From Planctomycetaceae bacterium (GTDB lineage Bacteria > Planctomycetota > Planctomycetia > Pirellulales > Thermoguttaceae): a stretch of 64,000 nucleotides of DNA. Of the stretch, positions 41,930 to 50,189 are shown in pieces (position 1 is the stretch's first letter; each line of letters starts with the position of its first letter). Made by a program: the position numbers and the translations under genes. Where the stretch lies: assembly GCA_004556055.1 (NCBI GenBank), contig SFIW01000008.1, positions 1 through 64,000 on the forward strand, read 5' to 3'. The notes beneath the pieces were generated by a model. It saw only the letters and a program-made list of their open reading frames with translations, was not told the DNA's origin and searched no databases.

Positions 41930-42730
41930 TTACAAACGCCCTGTCCAGCGCAAGAGTTGAGCGAAGAACTGCGCGTAATCGCGCCCGACTTCGATAAATA
42001 GACCGTCGCCGAGCTTAGCGGGAAGTTCCTGGAAAACGCGGGGAACGCCCCAGTCGACCATTCCGCCGATCCAGTGGGGAGCGACGTCGGAGGCGAACGC
42101 CGCGACGCGTCCTTCTCCGACGCTGTCGACGACGAGGAAGGGGAAGGATTCGAGCAGTTTGACGGTTGCGTCGGAGGAGTCGAGAGGCGCGCCGAGCTTC
42201 CCGACGGGACGAAGCCACGTCGTTTCCGTGCGGACTCCTTCGAGGAGAACTTGCGCGCCTTCCTTCGCTTCGAACGCGTTGAAGCCGCCGACGCCGGGAG
42301 CGGTCGACCATGGGAGGCCGTCGACGATCGGATGCGAGTCGACGACGGGACGCAAGAGGACGGGGGAAGAATAATTTCGTCGATCGTCGGAGGACGCCAT
42401 GACGACGGGAAGAATCTCCGCGAGGGGAGTGTCGCGGTATTCCCCGAGTCGCCCGTAGTAGCTTTCCCATCCGCCGAGCATGAGGAGCCCGGAACCTTTC
42501 TTAACCGCGTCGACGATATGTTCGAGCTGTCCCGGTTTGAAGGAAGCGGCGGCGTAATCGCTCAGGACGTAGAGCGCGTAGCGCTTAGAGAGGAAATCGT
42601 CGGCGGGCGCGAAGCCGGAGTCGACGCGATCGAAGTCGATTCCCTTGTTGGTCATGACGCCGCAGAGATAGGCGGCGGCTCGAGTCGCGTCGTCGTCGCC
42701 TAGATAGCAAACTTTGTTGAGAAGTTCCAT
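41930..42730 (-). CDS. GATase1-like protein without the catalytic cysteine
   Basis: The 266-residue protein has the layout of class-I glutamine-amidotransferase-like proteins (DUF1355 type): KVCYLGDDDATRAAAYL, YALYVLSDYAAASFKPGQLE, GSGLLMLGGWESYYG, HPIVDGLPW and GRVAAFASDVAPHW. Where true amidotransferases have G-x-C-x-G, this one reads LGGWESY, so no nucleophile is present and glutaminase activity is unlikely. Similar proteins in planctomycetes bind or sense sugars or act as trehalose-utilisation (ThuA)-like folds. It begins 36 bases after the PIG-L stop, in the same operon. AGGAG precedes the ATG by 8 bases. Confidence 0.8.
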   Translation of the reverse strand: MELLNKVCYLGDDDATRAAAYLCGVMTNKGIDFDRVDSGFAPADDFLSKRYALYVLSDYAAASFKPGQLEHIVDAVKKGSGLLMLGGWESYYGRLGEYRDTPLAEILPVVMASSDDRRNYSSPVLLRPVVDSHPIVDGLPWSTAPGVGGFNAFEAKEGAQVLLEGVRTETTWLRPVGKLGAPLDSSDATVKLLESFPFLVVDSVGEGRVAAFASDVAPHWIGGMVDWGVPRVFQELPAKLGDGLFIEVGRDYAQFFAQLLRWTGRL

Positions 42731-42766
42731 GATCTATTCTCCTGAGGTTTCTTTAGGGGGCCGCGA

Positions 42767-43615
42767 TCAGGCGAGCCCTTGCGCGGCTTTCGCGAAGAGT
42801 TCTTTGCAGCGCGCGGGGACGAAGATGTCGAATTCACATTCGCGGATGAACTCTTCAGTGCCGTTTTCGCGCTGAATCTTGATGGTGAGATCGATCTGTT
42901 TCTGGCTCTTGTATTGGAGGATGCCGTCGATTTTCTTTTCGAAGAGATCTTCGGAGACGCGCACGCGCAGTTGGGGAGGGGTGGTGAAGTTGCTGTAGGT
43001 GGCGTACTCGTAGATGGCGGGGATTTCGGGGATCGGTTCGCCGAGTTCGGGCCAGATGGAACCCTGAGCGTGGAAGATACTCATCATCGCCTCGGAGTTG
43101 GTGAACTTGTGGTCGGGATGGAGGTCGGTGATGGTAGGAACGAAGAGTCGCGTGGGTCGCGTCTTACGCATGAGCCACACGAGGGAGTTGGTGACGCCCG
43201 CGCCGCCGGCGATCACGGGGCCTTCGCCAGGCGCTCCGGTGGCGTGACGACGACCCGCCTGGAGATTGAGGGATCCGTCGTCGTGGTTAAGGAAGAAGAG
43301 ATTTTCTTTGGGGAGTCCGAGGGCGCCGAAGGAGTTCGCGCACTCTTCGCGGCGCACGTCGGCGATCGTTTCGCGTTCTTCGGGAGTGCAATATCCCATT
43401 TTTCCGTTGGTGACGACGCCCGCGTATGTCGTGACGCCGCAGAAGAGAGACGCGATGAAAGTGAGACCGCAACCGCAGATGATATCGTCGTCATGTGGCG
43501 AGAGGAAGAGCCAACGCTCATCGTCGCCCTTCCAGTTCTGGAAGACGTCGCCGGGGTTAGAGGAGGTCAACAAACCGTTAGCAGAACGACGATCGAATAA
43601 AACAGTAGAACCCAT
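42767..43615 (-). CDS. PIG-L (LmbE-like) family deacetylase
   Basis: The 282-residue enzyme has the zinc-binding motif SPHDDDIICGCG (H41, D44 with D43 as general base) and the distal DLHPDHK. PIG-L enzymes remove acetyl groups from N-acetylglucosamine conjugates. VVTNGKMGY and SFGALGLPKENLFFLNHDDG are further family features. The C-terminal 70 residues (FEKKIDGILQYKSQKQ) are typical. It leads an operon with the GATase-like gene and perhaps pfp; an inverted repeat at 43757-43775 lies upstream. Together with the SIS isomerase gene behind it, an amino-sugar pathway is likely. AGGAG is 8 bases before the ATG. Confidence 0.92.
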   Translation of the reverse strand: MGSTVLFDRRSANGLLTSSNPGDVFQNWKGDDERWLFLSPHDDDIICGCGLTFIASLFCGVTTYAGVVTNGKMGYCTPEERETIADVRREECANSFGALGLPKENLFFLNHDDGSLNLQAGRRHATGAPGEGPVIAGGAGVTNSLVWLMRKTRPTRLFVPTITDLHPDHKFTNSEAMMSIFHAQGSIWPELGEPIPEIPAIYEYATYSNFTTPPQLRVRVSEDLFEKKIDGILQYKSQKQIDLTIKIQRENGTEEFIRECEFDIFVPARCKELFAKAAQGLA

Positions 43616-43756
43616 GGTAATTCTCCTGCGCGAGTACCGCGCTCAAATATAAGGCGAAACAATAGCAGTCGCAGATGCGCGAAATAGAGCCGTTCGAGTG
43701 CTTGAACGGCGAGACGAGCGCGAGGCGGCTAGACCGCGCGCCCGAGAGTTAAATGT

Positions 43757-43775
43757 AACTAACAAGTTGTTAGTT
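43757..43775. promoter_or_regulatory. Perfect inverted repeat, possible operator of the PIG-L operon
   Basis: AACTAACA and TGTTAGTT face each other across AGT, 140 bases before the PIG-L start and next to TTAGACA/TAGTTA promoter-like elements on the minus strand. The size and symmetry fit a dimeric regulator site. No regulator is encoded nearby. Confidence 0.4.
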
Positions 43776-43794
43776 TTGTCTAATATCGGCGTAT

Positions 43795-43830
43795 AAAAAA
43801 CGTCCCTGCTGAGCTCGCGCAAAGCAGGGG
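43795..43830 (-). terminator. Terminator after the SIS isomerase gene
   Basis: CCCTGCT/AGCAGGG arms with a 12-base loop are followed on the minus strand by T6. It separates the isomerase from the PIG-L operon. Confidence 0.85.
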
Positions 43831-43861
43831 CTAGTCCTTATCGCCGTTGTTTAGGGGTGAA

Positions 43862-44881
43862 TCAACCTTCGAATTCGTTGCCGATCTTACGCGCGCGTTC
43901 CGGTTTGTCGAGATTCACGCCAAGCGCGATACCCGTCTGAACGAGGAGGTTCCAACCCGCGACGAGTTGGAGGTAGGGGCCGAAACCGCAAACCTTAGGA
44001 AGCTTGATCGTCGGGAAGATCGTGTCTTCGGAGGAGATCGCGATCACGTTTACGCCCGCGCGACCTTCGATCAGTTCCTTAATCTTCGCGCACTCACTCG
44101 GGAACGGCTCGATAAGAACGCACGTTTCACCCTTGCGCATGACCTCTTCGACCCCGTGAAGGAGGTAGGTGCCTTCAAGGTAATCGCTCTTTTTACGCGT
44201 AATTTCGTTCGTTTTGAGGGTCAGTTCTTCGGCGGCTCCGTTGTTGCGACCGGCGAAGTAGAGTTGAGGCGCGTCGGCGAGCGCCTTCACGATGGAAGGA
44301 TCGAGTTCCGTTTCCATGACTTGCTTCATCGCTTCGGCGGCTTCCTTCGCTTTGCAAGCGCAAGAGGGACAGCCGACGAGGTTGCCGATGATCGCTTTAT
44401 AGACGAGCGCTTGTTCGACGACGCTCTTCGTCGCGGCGACCGCGTCTTCCTTACCGCAAGAGAGGAGAACCGTTTCTTGCGTCACGTCGAAGATTTTAGT
44501 GCCCGCGTTCGCGGTGACGCCGACGAGACGTTTGTGACCGGCGTCTTTGAGGTTCTTCAGAAGAGCGATGATTTCTTTCGTCTGACCGCTGTTTGACGCG
44601 CCGCAGACGACCCAGTTCGTAAGGTCGTATTCCGCCGCCTGGAAGCTTCCTTCCGTCGCCGCGGAGATCGCAAGCCCGCGACGCATCACTTCGTTGATGA
44701 AGCTCTTCGCCGGGAAGATACGGCTGGAACCTTCGCCGGTGAGGAAGATGCGACCGGTCTTGCGAACCATATCCGCGATCGGTTTAACTTGCGCGAAGTC
44801 GAAATTCGCAACGACTTCGGACGTTTCAAGCATTTCCTTAACGAGGGCGAAATTCTTGTACTTGGAATCGGTCAAATTCAT
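43862..44881 (-). CDS. SIS-domain sugar isomerase / aminotransferase-like protein
   Basis: The 339-residue protein has two SIS domains. The first shows RIFLTGEGSSRIFPAK, VCGASNSGQTKEIIALL and TKSVVEQALVYKA; the second has LYFAGRNNGAAEE, LEGTYLLHGVEEVM and NVIAISSEDT. This is the arrangement of GlmS-type isomerase halves and of AgaS, FrlB and related phosphosugar isomerases or deaminases, without the GlmS glutaminase domain. It probably converts an amino-sugar or sugar phosphate; the exact substrate is not readable. GCPSCACKAKE is an unusual Cys-rich insert that could bind metal. A strong promoter lies upstream and a terminator follows. Confidence 0.87.
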   Translation of the reverse strand: MNLTDSKYKNFALVKEMLETSEVVANFDFAQVKPIADMVRKTGRIFLTGEGSSRIFPAKSFINEVMRRGLAISAATEGSFQAAEYDLTNWVVCGASNSGQTKEIIALLKNLKDAGHKRLVGVTANAGTKIFDVTQETVLLSCGKEDAVAATKSVVEQALVYKAIIGNLVGCPSCACKAKEAAEAMKQVMETELDPSIVKALADAPQLYFAGRNNGAAEELTLKTNEITRKKSDYLEGTYLLHGVEEVMRKGETCVLIEPFPSECAKIKELIEGRAGVNVIAISSEDTIFPTIKLPKVCGFGPYLQLVAGWNLLVQTGIALGVNLDKPERARKIGNEFEG

Positions 44882-44994
44882 TCTATCTCAAACTCCCGCG
44901 CGTCGAGAACGCGCAATAAGTTACACGGCGAGAACGCGACGGCGCGCGCAAACGCTCCGTCCTCTCGCGTTCTATATACGTAAGGACTACGCTT

Positions 44995-45023
44995 ATCATA
45001 ACTGAGCGGAGCCTTATGTTCAA
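44995..45023 (-). promoter_or_regulatory. Candidate promoter of the SIS isomerase gene
   Basis: On the minus strand TTGAAC (45023-45018), a 17-base spacer and TATGAT (45000-44995) lie about 115 bases before the start. Confidence 0.6.
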
Positions 45024-45345
45024 TAGGTTCCAACTTTTTTTTACTTTTTCTGGAAATATTTTTGCATATTATTGTACAAAAAAAGAGAAGGAATGAAAGA
45101 ACTTTTCTAGTTTGCTTTTCTTATTTAAACTTTCTAATTTGGTTAAATTGTTTTTGCTAAAACTTTAACGTTTTTTGGATCTTTTTCAAAAAATTTTAAA
45201 AAACGTCTTTACTCGACGCCTCATCTTTGTCAATACTGGGCAAACAAGCCCTGATGGATCGGGGCGTAAGCGAGCGTCGCGGAGACGCTTGAGATAGGGC
45301 GCGGCGCGCGGCGTCGTCGCGCGTCACAGCAAAGGATTGTGCGTC
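45024..45345. other. AT-rich leader region of the autotransporter gene
   Basis: The first 190 bases are strongly AT-rich with T/A tracts. The last 100 bases turn GC-rich and contain GGGCAAACAAGCCC and AGCGTC-GCGGA-GACGCT hairpins, suggesting a structured 5' leader. A clear promoter could not be fixed. No gene is seen. Confidence 0.45.
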
Positions 45346-48063
45346 ATGGGACGAAAGAACGTTACGAATAGGACAAAAGCGCAGGACAAGCTAGCGGAAA
45401 TTTCCAGAAAGACTCGGCGCCGCGAAGCGTTTCGTCGAGGATTTCGCCTTCTCTTCGCGACGGGAGCCGTCGCGCTCGCCTTTGCGGCGAACACGGCGTT
45501 TGCCCAGACGTCCGACTCCCAGCTGACGATCGACGCCAATAAGAAAGCGTCGACGATCGACGACTCCGTGACCTCGGTCGTTTATAACGGCGCGTATTCT
45601 CTCACTCTCATCAACGGTCAGACGCTCAGGCCCGTTTTTCTCTCGCGCGAACCTGGCGCCAAGTTAATCTTAGGAGACACGGCGAAGGAGCAAACCTGGA
45701 CGATTTCGGGAAACAGCCCGTCGTGGAACGGCGAACTCTCGCTGATGGAAGGACATACCCTTAGCGTCGCGACAGGCTCCGCCAATCCTTTAGGGGCGTA
45801 TTCGGAGACGAACGCGGGTTCCTTTGCGACGACGTCCCTCTATTCGGGAGCGACGCTGGAGCTTGCGGCGATCAAGGCTGCGGACGGTTCGTCAGTGTCG
45901 AGCGAAACAAAGATCGGGCGTCTCGCGACGGCGAAGAGTTCGTCGTCGAAATCGAGCGCGGACGCCGTCGTTTCCGTCGGAAGAGGGCGCAATCTCATTG
46001 TGGAAAACGGGCTCGAGGTCGATTCGAAAGTCGGTCTCACGAAGAAGGGCGAGGGGACGATGACGGTTCTCGCCAACGGCTCGGCGGTCATCGACGGGGT
46101 CGAAGGGGGCGGATATACTCCGATCGCGCTTGGCAGACTCAACGTGAGCGAAGGAACGTTCCGCGTCGCCGACGGATCCGCGAAGGTTAGCTCCGTTGGG
46201 ATGAAGATCGACGGCGTCGTATTAGGAAAAAATAGCGTTTTGGATATTTACAACGTTGGAGCGATCGACCTCGGGGGAACTTCCGGCGACGTCGTTTTCG
46301 ACGCGCAAGACGGTTCGACCGTCCGACTTTACGTCGGCGCGAAAGACTCCACGAGTTATAACGCGAAAGTCTTCAACACGTACATGCAGCTCGGCAAGAC
46401 GACCCTCGACGTCGTTTCGGAGATTCCTGGCGCGTACGCTCCTAATTCCCTCGTCGCGTTCTCCGCGAAAGACGTCGGCCAGGTCTCTTACGACGCCGAC
46501 GCTCTGACGATCAAAGACAACATTCTCGGTAAGAATTACGTCGTCGACAAATCGACGTCGACTGCGGAACAGGTCGTTTTGAAGCTTGTCGATTCGCAGA
46601 AGTTCGATTCGGCGAAACTTGACGGCAACGCTTCGTCGATCGCCAAATCGATCGACCGACTCATCGCCTCGGGGAAATATACCGACGCGGAGTATAAGAT
46701 CCTCGCCGATATGGAGAGCAACATCGACAAGATCGACTACAACTACCTTGGGGGCGAGACTTACGCGTCGGCGGTCGGTTTTCACTACATGAATTCGTTG
46801 ATGGCGCAGCAGTCTCTCTTTTCGCAGCTTCGCAACAACTCTCTCGTCGCGTATTCCGAGACGGGGGCGTCCGCCGTTTCGCCGATGGATTACGACGCGG
46901 GTCGAGTGAATACGCAGCAGAGCTATCCGATAACGTACGGAGGCGCGGCGCAGGGGAACTTCGACCAGGGGCCGCTTTATTACAACACGGACACGAATTC
47001 TTACGCGCCGGGCGTCGTTCCGACTCAGCAGCAGTATATGCAGCAGCAATACATGCAGGGGACGCAGCCTTCGTCGACGGGCGTTCAGTACATGAACGGG
47101 ATCTACAACGGGGAAACGATCGGCGGCTACGGCGCGGGGGATAGTTACGGCGCGTGGACGGGCTCTCCTCAGTATTCGACGCTTCGCGGTCAGGCGGCGC
47201 AGTACGGCGATCCGGGCACGTTGATCTATTCGGCGTGGGCGCAGGCTTACGGCTCCGGATTGCAAGCGAAGACGCATAAGCAGTACTTGGGTTACGACGG
47301 AAACCAAGGGGGCGTTTTTACAGGACTCGATCTTTTCGGATCATGCGACTGTCGCTTTGGCGCGTATTTCGGTTACGAACGGGACGACTTCAAGGGAGGG
47401 GATTACCTTGGCAAACTGAAGCAGAATTCGTATCAAGTCGGTCTTTACCACCAGTTTGGGGACGAGAACGTCTACACGATCGCGACGATCCGCGGCGGAT
47501 ACGAGCAGACGGACGCGACGCGTTGGTCGAAGTATCTTGCGCAGACGCAAATGGTTGAGGCGAATTACGACGGCTATTTTGGCGGCGCGACGTTGGAACG
47601 CGGAATCAATTTGAAGACGAGTCCCTTCACTTTTTCTCCTTACGCGCAAATCGACTATAACTACTATCTCCGCGAAAAGTTTACGGAAAAAGGGGGCGAT
47701 TGGGCCTACGCGCTGCAAGTCGGACGATCCGATTACCACAGCTTGCGAGGACAGATCGGCGCGCGACTCGTTCTCGACATGTACCCCGGTTCCCAGCAGT
47801 TCAGAATTATCGCCAACGGCGCGTACATTCACGAATTTTTGGACGCGGTTTACGGACAGACGAGCGCGAAGTTTACGGGGCTCTCTACGTCGACGGGATT
47901 CAGTATTTACGGAAATAGTTTAGGGCGCGATTGGGCTCTGGTAGGACTCGGGGCGGAGTGGATACCCATTCCGGCGTTGAATCTTTTCGTCAAAGGGGAT
48001 TACGTCGTCAACAAGTACGTGAATAATCCCGGCGGATCGGCGGGTTTAAAGTATCGCTGGTAA
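45346..48063 (+). CDS. Autotransporter (type V) with C-terminal beta-barrel
   Basis: The preferred start is the ATG at 45346 (AAGGA 9 bases upstream); a TTG three codons earlier is possible. The 905-residue protein has an extended basic signal region (RRREAFRRGFRLLFATGAVA) ending FAQT. A passenger of about 400 residues is rich in Ser, Gly, Val and Asp, with KKGEGTMTVLANGSAV and GRLNVSEGTFRV as in pectin-lyase-like autotransporter passengers. A Gln/Tyr-rich linker (YMQQQYMQGTQ) leads into the barrel (from about 625: SAWAQAYGSGLQAK, FTGLDLFGS, GAYFGYERDDF, YNYYLREKF), which ends GSAGLKYRW. It should secrete or display its passenger at the surface. The passenger's target is unknown. It stands alone. 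Confidence 0.85.
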   Translation: MGRKNVTNRTKAQDKLAEISRKTRRREAFRRGFRLLFATGAVALAFAANTAFAQTSDSQLTIDANKKASTIDDSVTSVVYNGAYSLTLINGQTLRPVFLSREPGAKLILGDTAKEQTWTISGNSPSWNGELSLMEGHTLSVATGSANPLGAYSETNAGSFATTSLYSGATLELAAIKAADGSSVSSETKIGRLATAKSSSSKSSADAVVSVGRGRNLIVENGLEVDSKVGLTKKGEGTMTVLANGSAVIDGVEGGGYTPIALGRLNVSEGTFRVADGSAKVSSVGMKIDGVVLGKNSVLDIYNVGAIDLGGTSGDVVFDAQDGSTVRLYVGAKDSTSYNAKVFNTYMQLGKTTLDVVSEIPGAYAPNSLVAFSAKDVGQVSYDADALTIKDNILGKNYVVDKSTSTAEQVVLKLVDSQKFDSAKLDGNASSIAKSIDRLIASGKYTDAEYKILADMESNIDKIDYNYLGGETYASAVGFHYMNSLMAQQSLFSQLRNNSLVAYSETGASAVSPMDYDAGRVNTQQSYPITYGGAAQGNFDQGPLYYNTDTNSYAPGVVPTQQQYMQQQYMQGTQPSSTGVQYMNGIYNGETIGGYGAGDSYGAWTGSPQYSTLRGQAAQYGDPGTLIYSAWAQAYGSGLQAKTHKQYLGYDGNQGGVFTGLDLFGSCDCRFGAYFGYERDDFKGGDYLGKLKQNSYQVGLYHQFGDENVYTIATIRGGYEQTDATRWSKYLAQTQMVEANYDGYFGGATLERGINLKTSPFTFSPYAQIDYNYYLREKFTEKGGDWAYALQVGRSDYHSLRGQIGARLVLDMYPGSQQFRIIANGAYIHEFLDAVYGQTSAKFTGLSTSTGFSIYGNSLGRDWALVGLGAEWIPIPALNLFVKGDYVVNKYVNNPGGSAGLKYRW

Positions 48064-48134
48064 AAGCGATAGAATATGTCGACGCGTAGAAGAAACGAAA
48101 AAGAACCCTTTTAGTAGATATTGGCTAGGACGTT

Positions 48135-48434
48135 ATGTCTTCATTCCTTGAATTTGATTATTCTATCGTGAGAGCTTGTTTGAAGAACGAGCGTTATTCG
48201 TGGGAAGATTTTGTCGATCGATTCATGGACTTGACGCTTCATGTGATCGAGCACACGGCGTCGCGTCGCGGCAAGACGATCGACGAGGCGGAGAAGATCG
48301 AGCTTTGCGAAGCGATTTTTCGCGCGTTCCGTTACAACAACTACCAGCTTCTTCGAGAATTTTCCTTCAAGAGTTCGGTATCGGCGTATTTAACGGTGGT
48401 AGCGCGGAGAATCGCGTGCGCGTTAATGGCGTGA
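48135..48434 (+). CDS. Short sigma-70 region-2-like protein
   Basis: The 99-residue protein resembles only region 2 of an ECF-type sigma factor: YSWEDFVDRFMDLTLHVIEHTA, then AEKIELCEAIFRAFRYNNYQLLREF and FKSSVSAYLTVVARRIAC. The last segment corresponds to the helix that contacts the -10 element and the DNA melting region. Region 4, needed for -35 binding, is absent; translation stops after ALMA and no matching sequence follows. The start has AGGA 4 bases upstream. It could be a remnant of an ECF factor, a functional region-2-only protein of planctomycetes, or an anti-competitor of sigma factors. It lies 71 bases after the autotransporter gene. Confidence 0.7.
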   Translation: MSSFLEFDYSIVRACLKNERYSWEDFVDRFMDLTLHVIEHTASRRGKTIDEAEKIELCEAIFRAFRYNNYQLLREFSFKSSVSAYLTVVARRIACALMA

Positions 48435-48447
48435 TAATCCGCTCCCC

Positions 48448-48475
48448 TTGCGTCGCCTTAACGTTGTGTTATAAT
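48448..48475 (+). promoter_or_regulatory. Candidate promoter of guaB
   Basis: TTGCGT (48448-48453), a 16-base spacer and a perfect TATAAT (48470-48475). The leader of about 100 bases contains the perfect hairpin GACGCGCG/CGCGCGTC at 48540-48557. Confidence 0.6.
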
Positions 48476-48583
48476 ACGGGGCTATAATTATGAATATGTT
48501 AGGGCGAGCGAAGCGCGATAGAAGGCGACGCTCGGGGCGAGACGCGCGGTCGCGCGTCATAGGCGAAGATTTGCGAGGTTATT

Positions 48584-50065
48584 ATGCTTAATCCTGAGGA
48601 TTTGAAGGAAACAGCCATTACGTACGACGACGTCTTGCTCGTTCCGCAATATAGCGAGGTCGTCCCTTCCTCCGTGAGTTTGGAGACGCGTTTGACCAAA
48701 CGGATCACGCTCAACATTCCCCTCATGAGCGCTCCGATGGACACGGTGACGGAAGCGAAGATGGCGATCGCTTTGGCGCGCGAAGGGGGCGTCGGCGTCA
48801 TTCATAAGAACCTCAAGCCGGAGGAGCAAGCGCGTCAAGTGCAGTTGGTGAAACGTTCCTCCAACGGGGTCATTGAGAATCCCGTCACGGTGAAGCGCGA
48901 CGTGAAGATTCGCGAAGTCCGCGCGCTCATGGACGCGAACAACATCAGCGGTATTCCGGTCGTCGAAGAAGACGGCACTCTGGAAGGAATCGTGACGCGC
49001 CGCGACTTGCGTTTTGTGGACAAATCTCAGGAAGACGATCCCGTCGCGAGCGTGATGACGTGGGAAGGGCTCGTGCGCCGCAGCGGCGAAATGGATTTGC
49101 AGCGCGCGGAACGCGTTTTGCGTCAGAGCAAGGTAGAGAAGCTCCTTCTCGTGGACGAAAATGAGAAGCTCACCGGTCTCGTGACGATTCGCGACGTCGA
49201 TTTGTACTATCGTTATCCCTCGGCGTGTCGCGACGCGAAGGGTCGTTTGCGCGTCGGCGCGTCCGTTGGCGTGCGCGATTTCGACCGCGTTGAAAAGCTT
49301 ATTGAAGAGCACGTCGACTTCATCATCGTCGACAGCGCTCACGGACATTCGAAGAACGTGATCGAAACGGTTTCGGAGATTAAGAAGCGCTGGGACGTCG
49401 ACGTCATCGCGGGTAACGTGGCGACGTACGACGGAGCGAAAGCGCTGATCGACGCGGGCGTAGACGCGGTCAAGGTCGGTATTGGACCGGGCTCGATATG
49501 CACGACGCGCGTTGTTTCCGGCGTCGGGATGCCGCAGCTTACCGCGATTAGCGAAGGGGTTCGCGCGGCGGAGCCGTCCGGGATTCCGGTCATCGCCGAC
49601 GGAGGTATTCGCTTCTCCGGGGACGTCGTCAAAGCGCTTGGCGCGGGGGCGAGCGTCGTCATGTTGGGGAGTTTGTTCGCGGGTTGCGACGAAGCGCCGG
49701 GCGAACTCGTCTTCTCACAAGGTCGCGCTTTCAAGGCGTACCGCGGCATGGGCTCTTTGGGCGCGATGAAGCGCGGCTCAAGCGATCGTTATTTCCAGAA
49801 GGACAAGCCCGCGGACAAGCTCGTGCCCGAAGGCGTGGAAGGACGCGTTCCTTACAAGGGAGCGGTCGGGCCTTACGTCTACCAATTGGTCGGCGGTATT
49901 CGTTCGGGGATGGGATATTGCGGAGCGGCGACGGTCGACGTCCTTCGTCATACGGCGAAGTTCACGCGCATTTCCTCCGCGACGCTGCGCGAGAATCATC
50001 CGCACGACATCTCGATCACGAGCGAAGCGCCGAACTACTCGCCGAGTTGCGATTTTGGCGCTTGA
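48584..50065 (+). CDS. guaB: Inosine-5'-monophosphate dehydrogenase
   Basis: GuaB oxidises IMP to XMP with NAD+, the first committed step to GMP. The 493-residue protein has the TIM-barrel start TYDDVLLVPQYSEV, SAPMDTVTEAKMAIALAREGG (in part), two CBS domains at about 95-205 (GIPVVEEDGTLEGIVTRRDL and LLLVDENEKLTGLVTIRDV), VDSAHGHS, GNVATYDGAKAL and the catalytic loop GIGPGSICTTRV with C306. The flap YRGMGSLGAM with the Arg/Tyr pair and the C-terminal KGAVGPYVYQLVGGIRSGMG are intact. Length is normal. AGGT sits before the ATG. guaA is not next to it. Confidence 0.97.
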   Translation: MLNPEDLKETAITYDDVLLVPQYSEVVPSSVSLETRLTKRITLNIPLMSAPMDTVTEAKMAIALAREGGVGVIHKNLKPEEQARQVQLVKRSSNGVIENPVTVKRDVKIREVRALMDANNISGIPVVEEDGTLEGIVTRRDLRFVDKSQEDDPVASVMTWEGLVRRSGEMDLQRAERVLRQSKVEKLLLVDENEKLTGLVTIRDVDLYYRYPSACRDAKGRLRVGASVGVRDFDRVEKLIEEHVDFIIVDSAHGHSKNVIETVSEIKKRWDVDVIAGNVATYDGAKALIDAGVDAVKVGIGPGSICTTRVVSGVGMPQLTAISEGVRAAEPSGIPVIADGGIRFSGDVVKALGAGASVVMLGSLFAGCDEAPGELVFSQGRAFKAYRGMGSLGAMKRGSSDRYFQKDKPADKLVPEGVEGRVPYKGAVGPYVYQLVGGIRSGMGYCGAATVDVLRHTAKFTRISSATLRENHPHDISITSEAPNYSPSCDFGA

Positions 50066-50090
50066 CGCGGACTTCAAATTTGATTATTAA
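50062..50090 (+). promoter_or_regulatory. Candidate promoter of the gene at 50190
   Basis: TTGACG (50062-50067, overlapping the guaB stop), a 17-base spacer and TATTAA (50085-50090). The transcript would begin just before the palindrome at 50113. Confidence 0.45.
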
Positions 50091-50112
50091 ATAGAGGCTA
50101 TTCGATATCGAT

Positions 50113-50132
50113 CTGCGGACGCGCGTCCGCAG
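50113..50132. repeat. Perfect 20-bp palindrome in a leader
   Basis: CTGCGGACGC meets GCGTCCGCAG with no spacer, so in RNA it forms an 8-bp stem with a GCGC loop. No T-run follows, so it is not a terminator. It lies about 55 bases before the ribosome site of the next gene. Confidence 0.65.
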
Positions 50133-50189
50133 GTCGGCGCCCTTTCACGGACGAAAGGTCGCGTTCATCCTTCAGCAGGAGGCTTTTTC

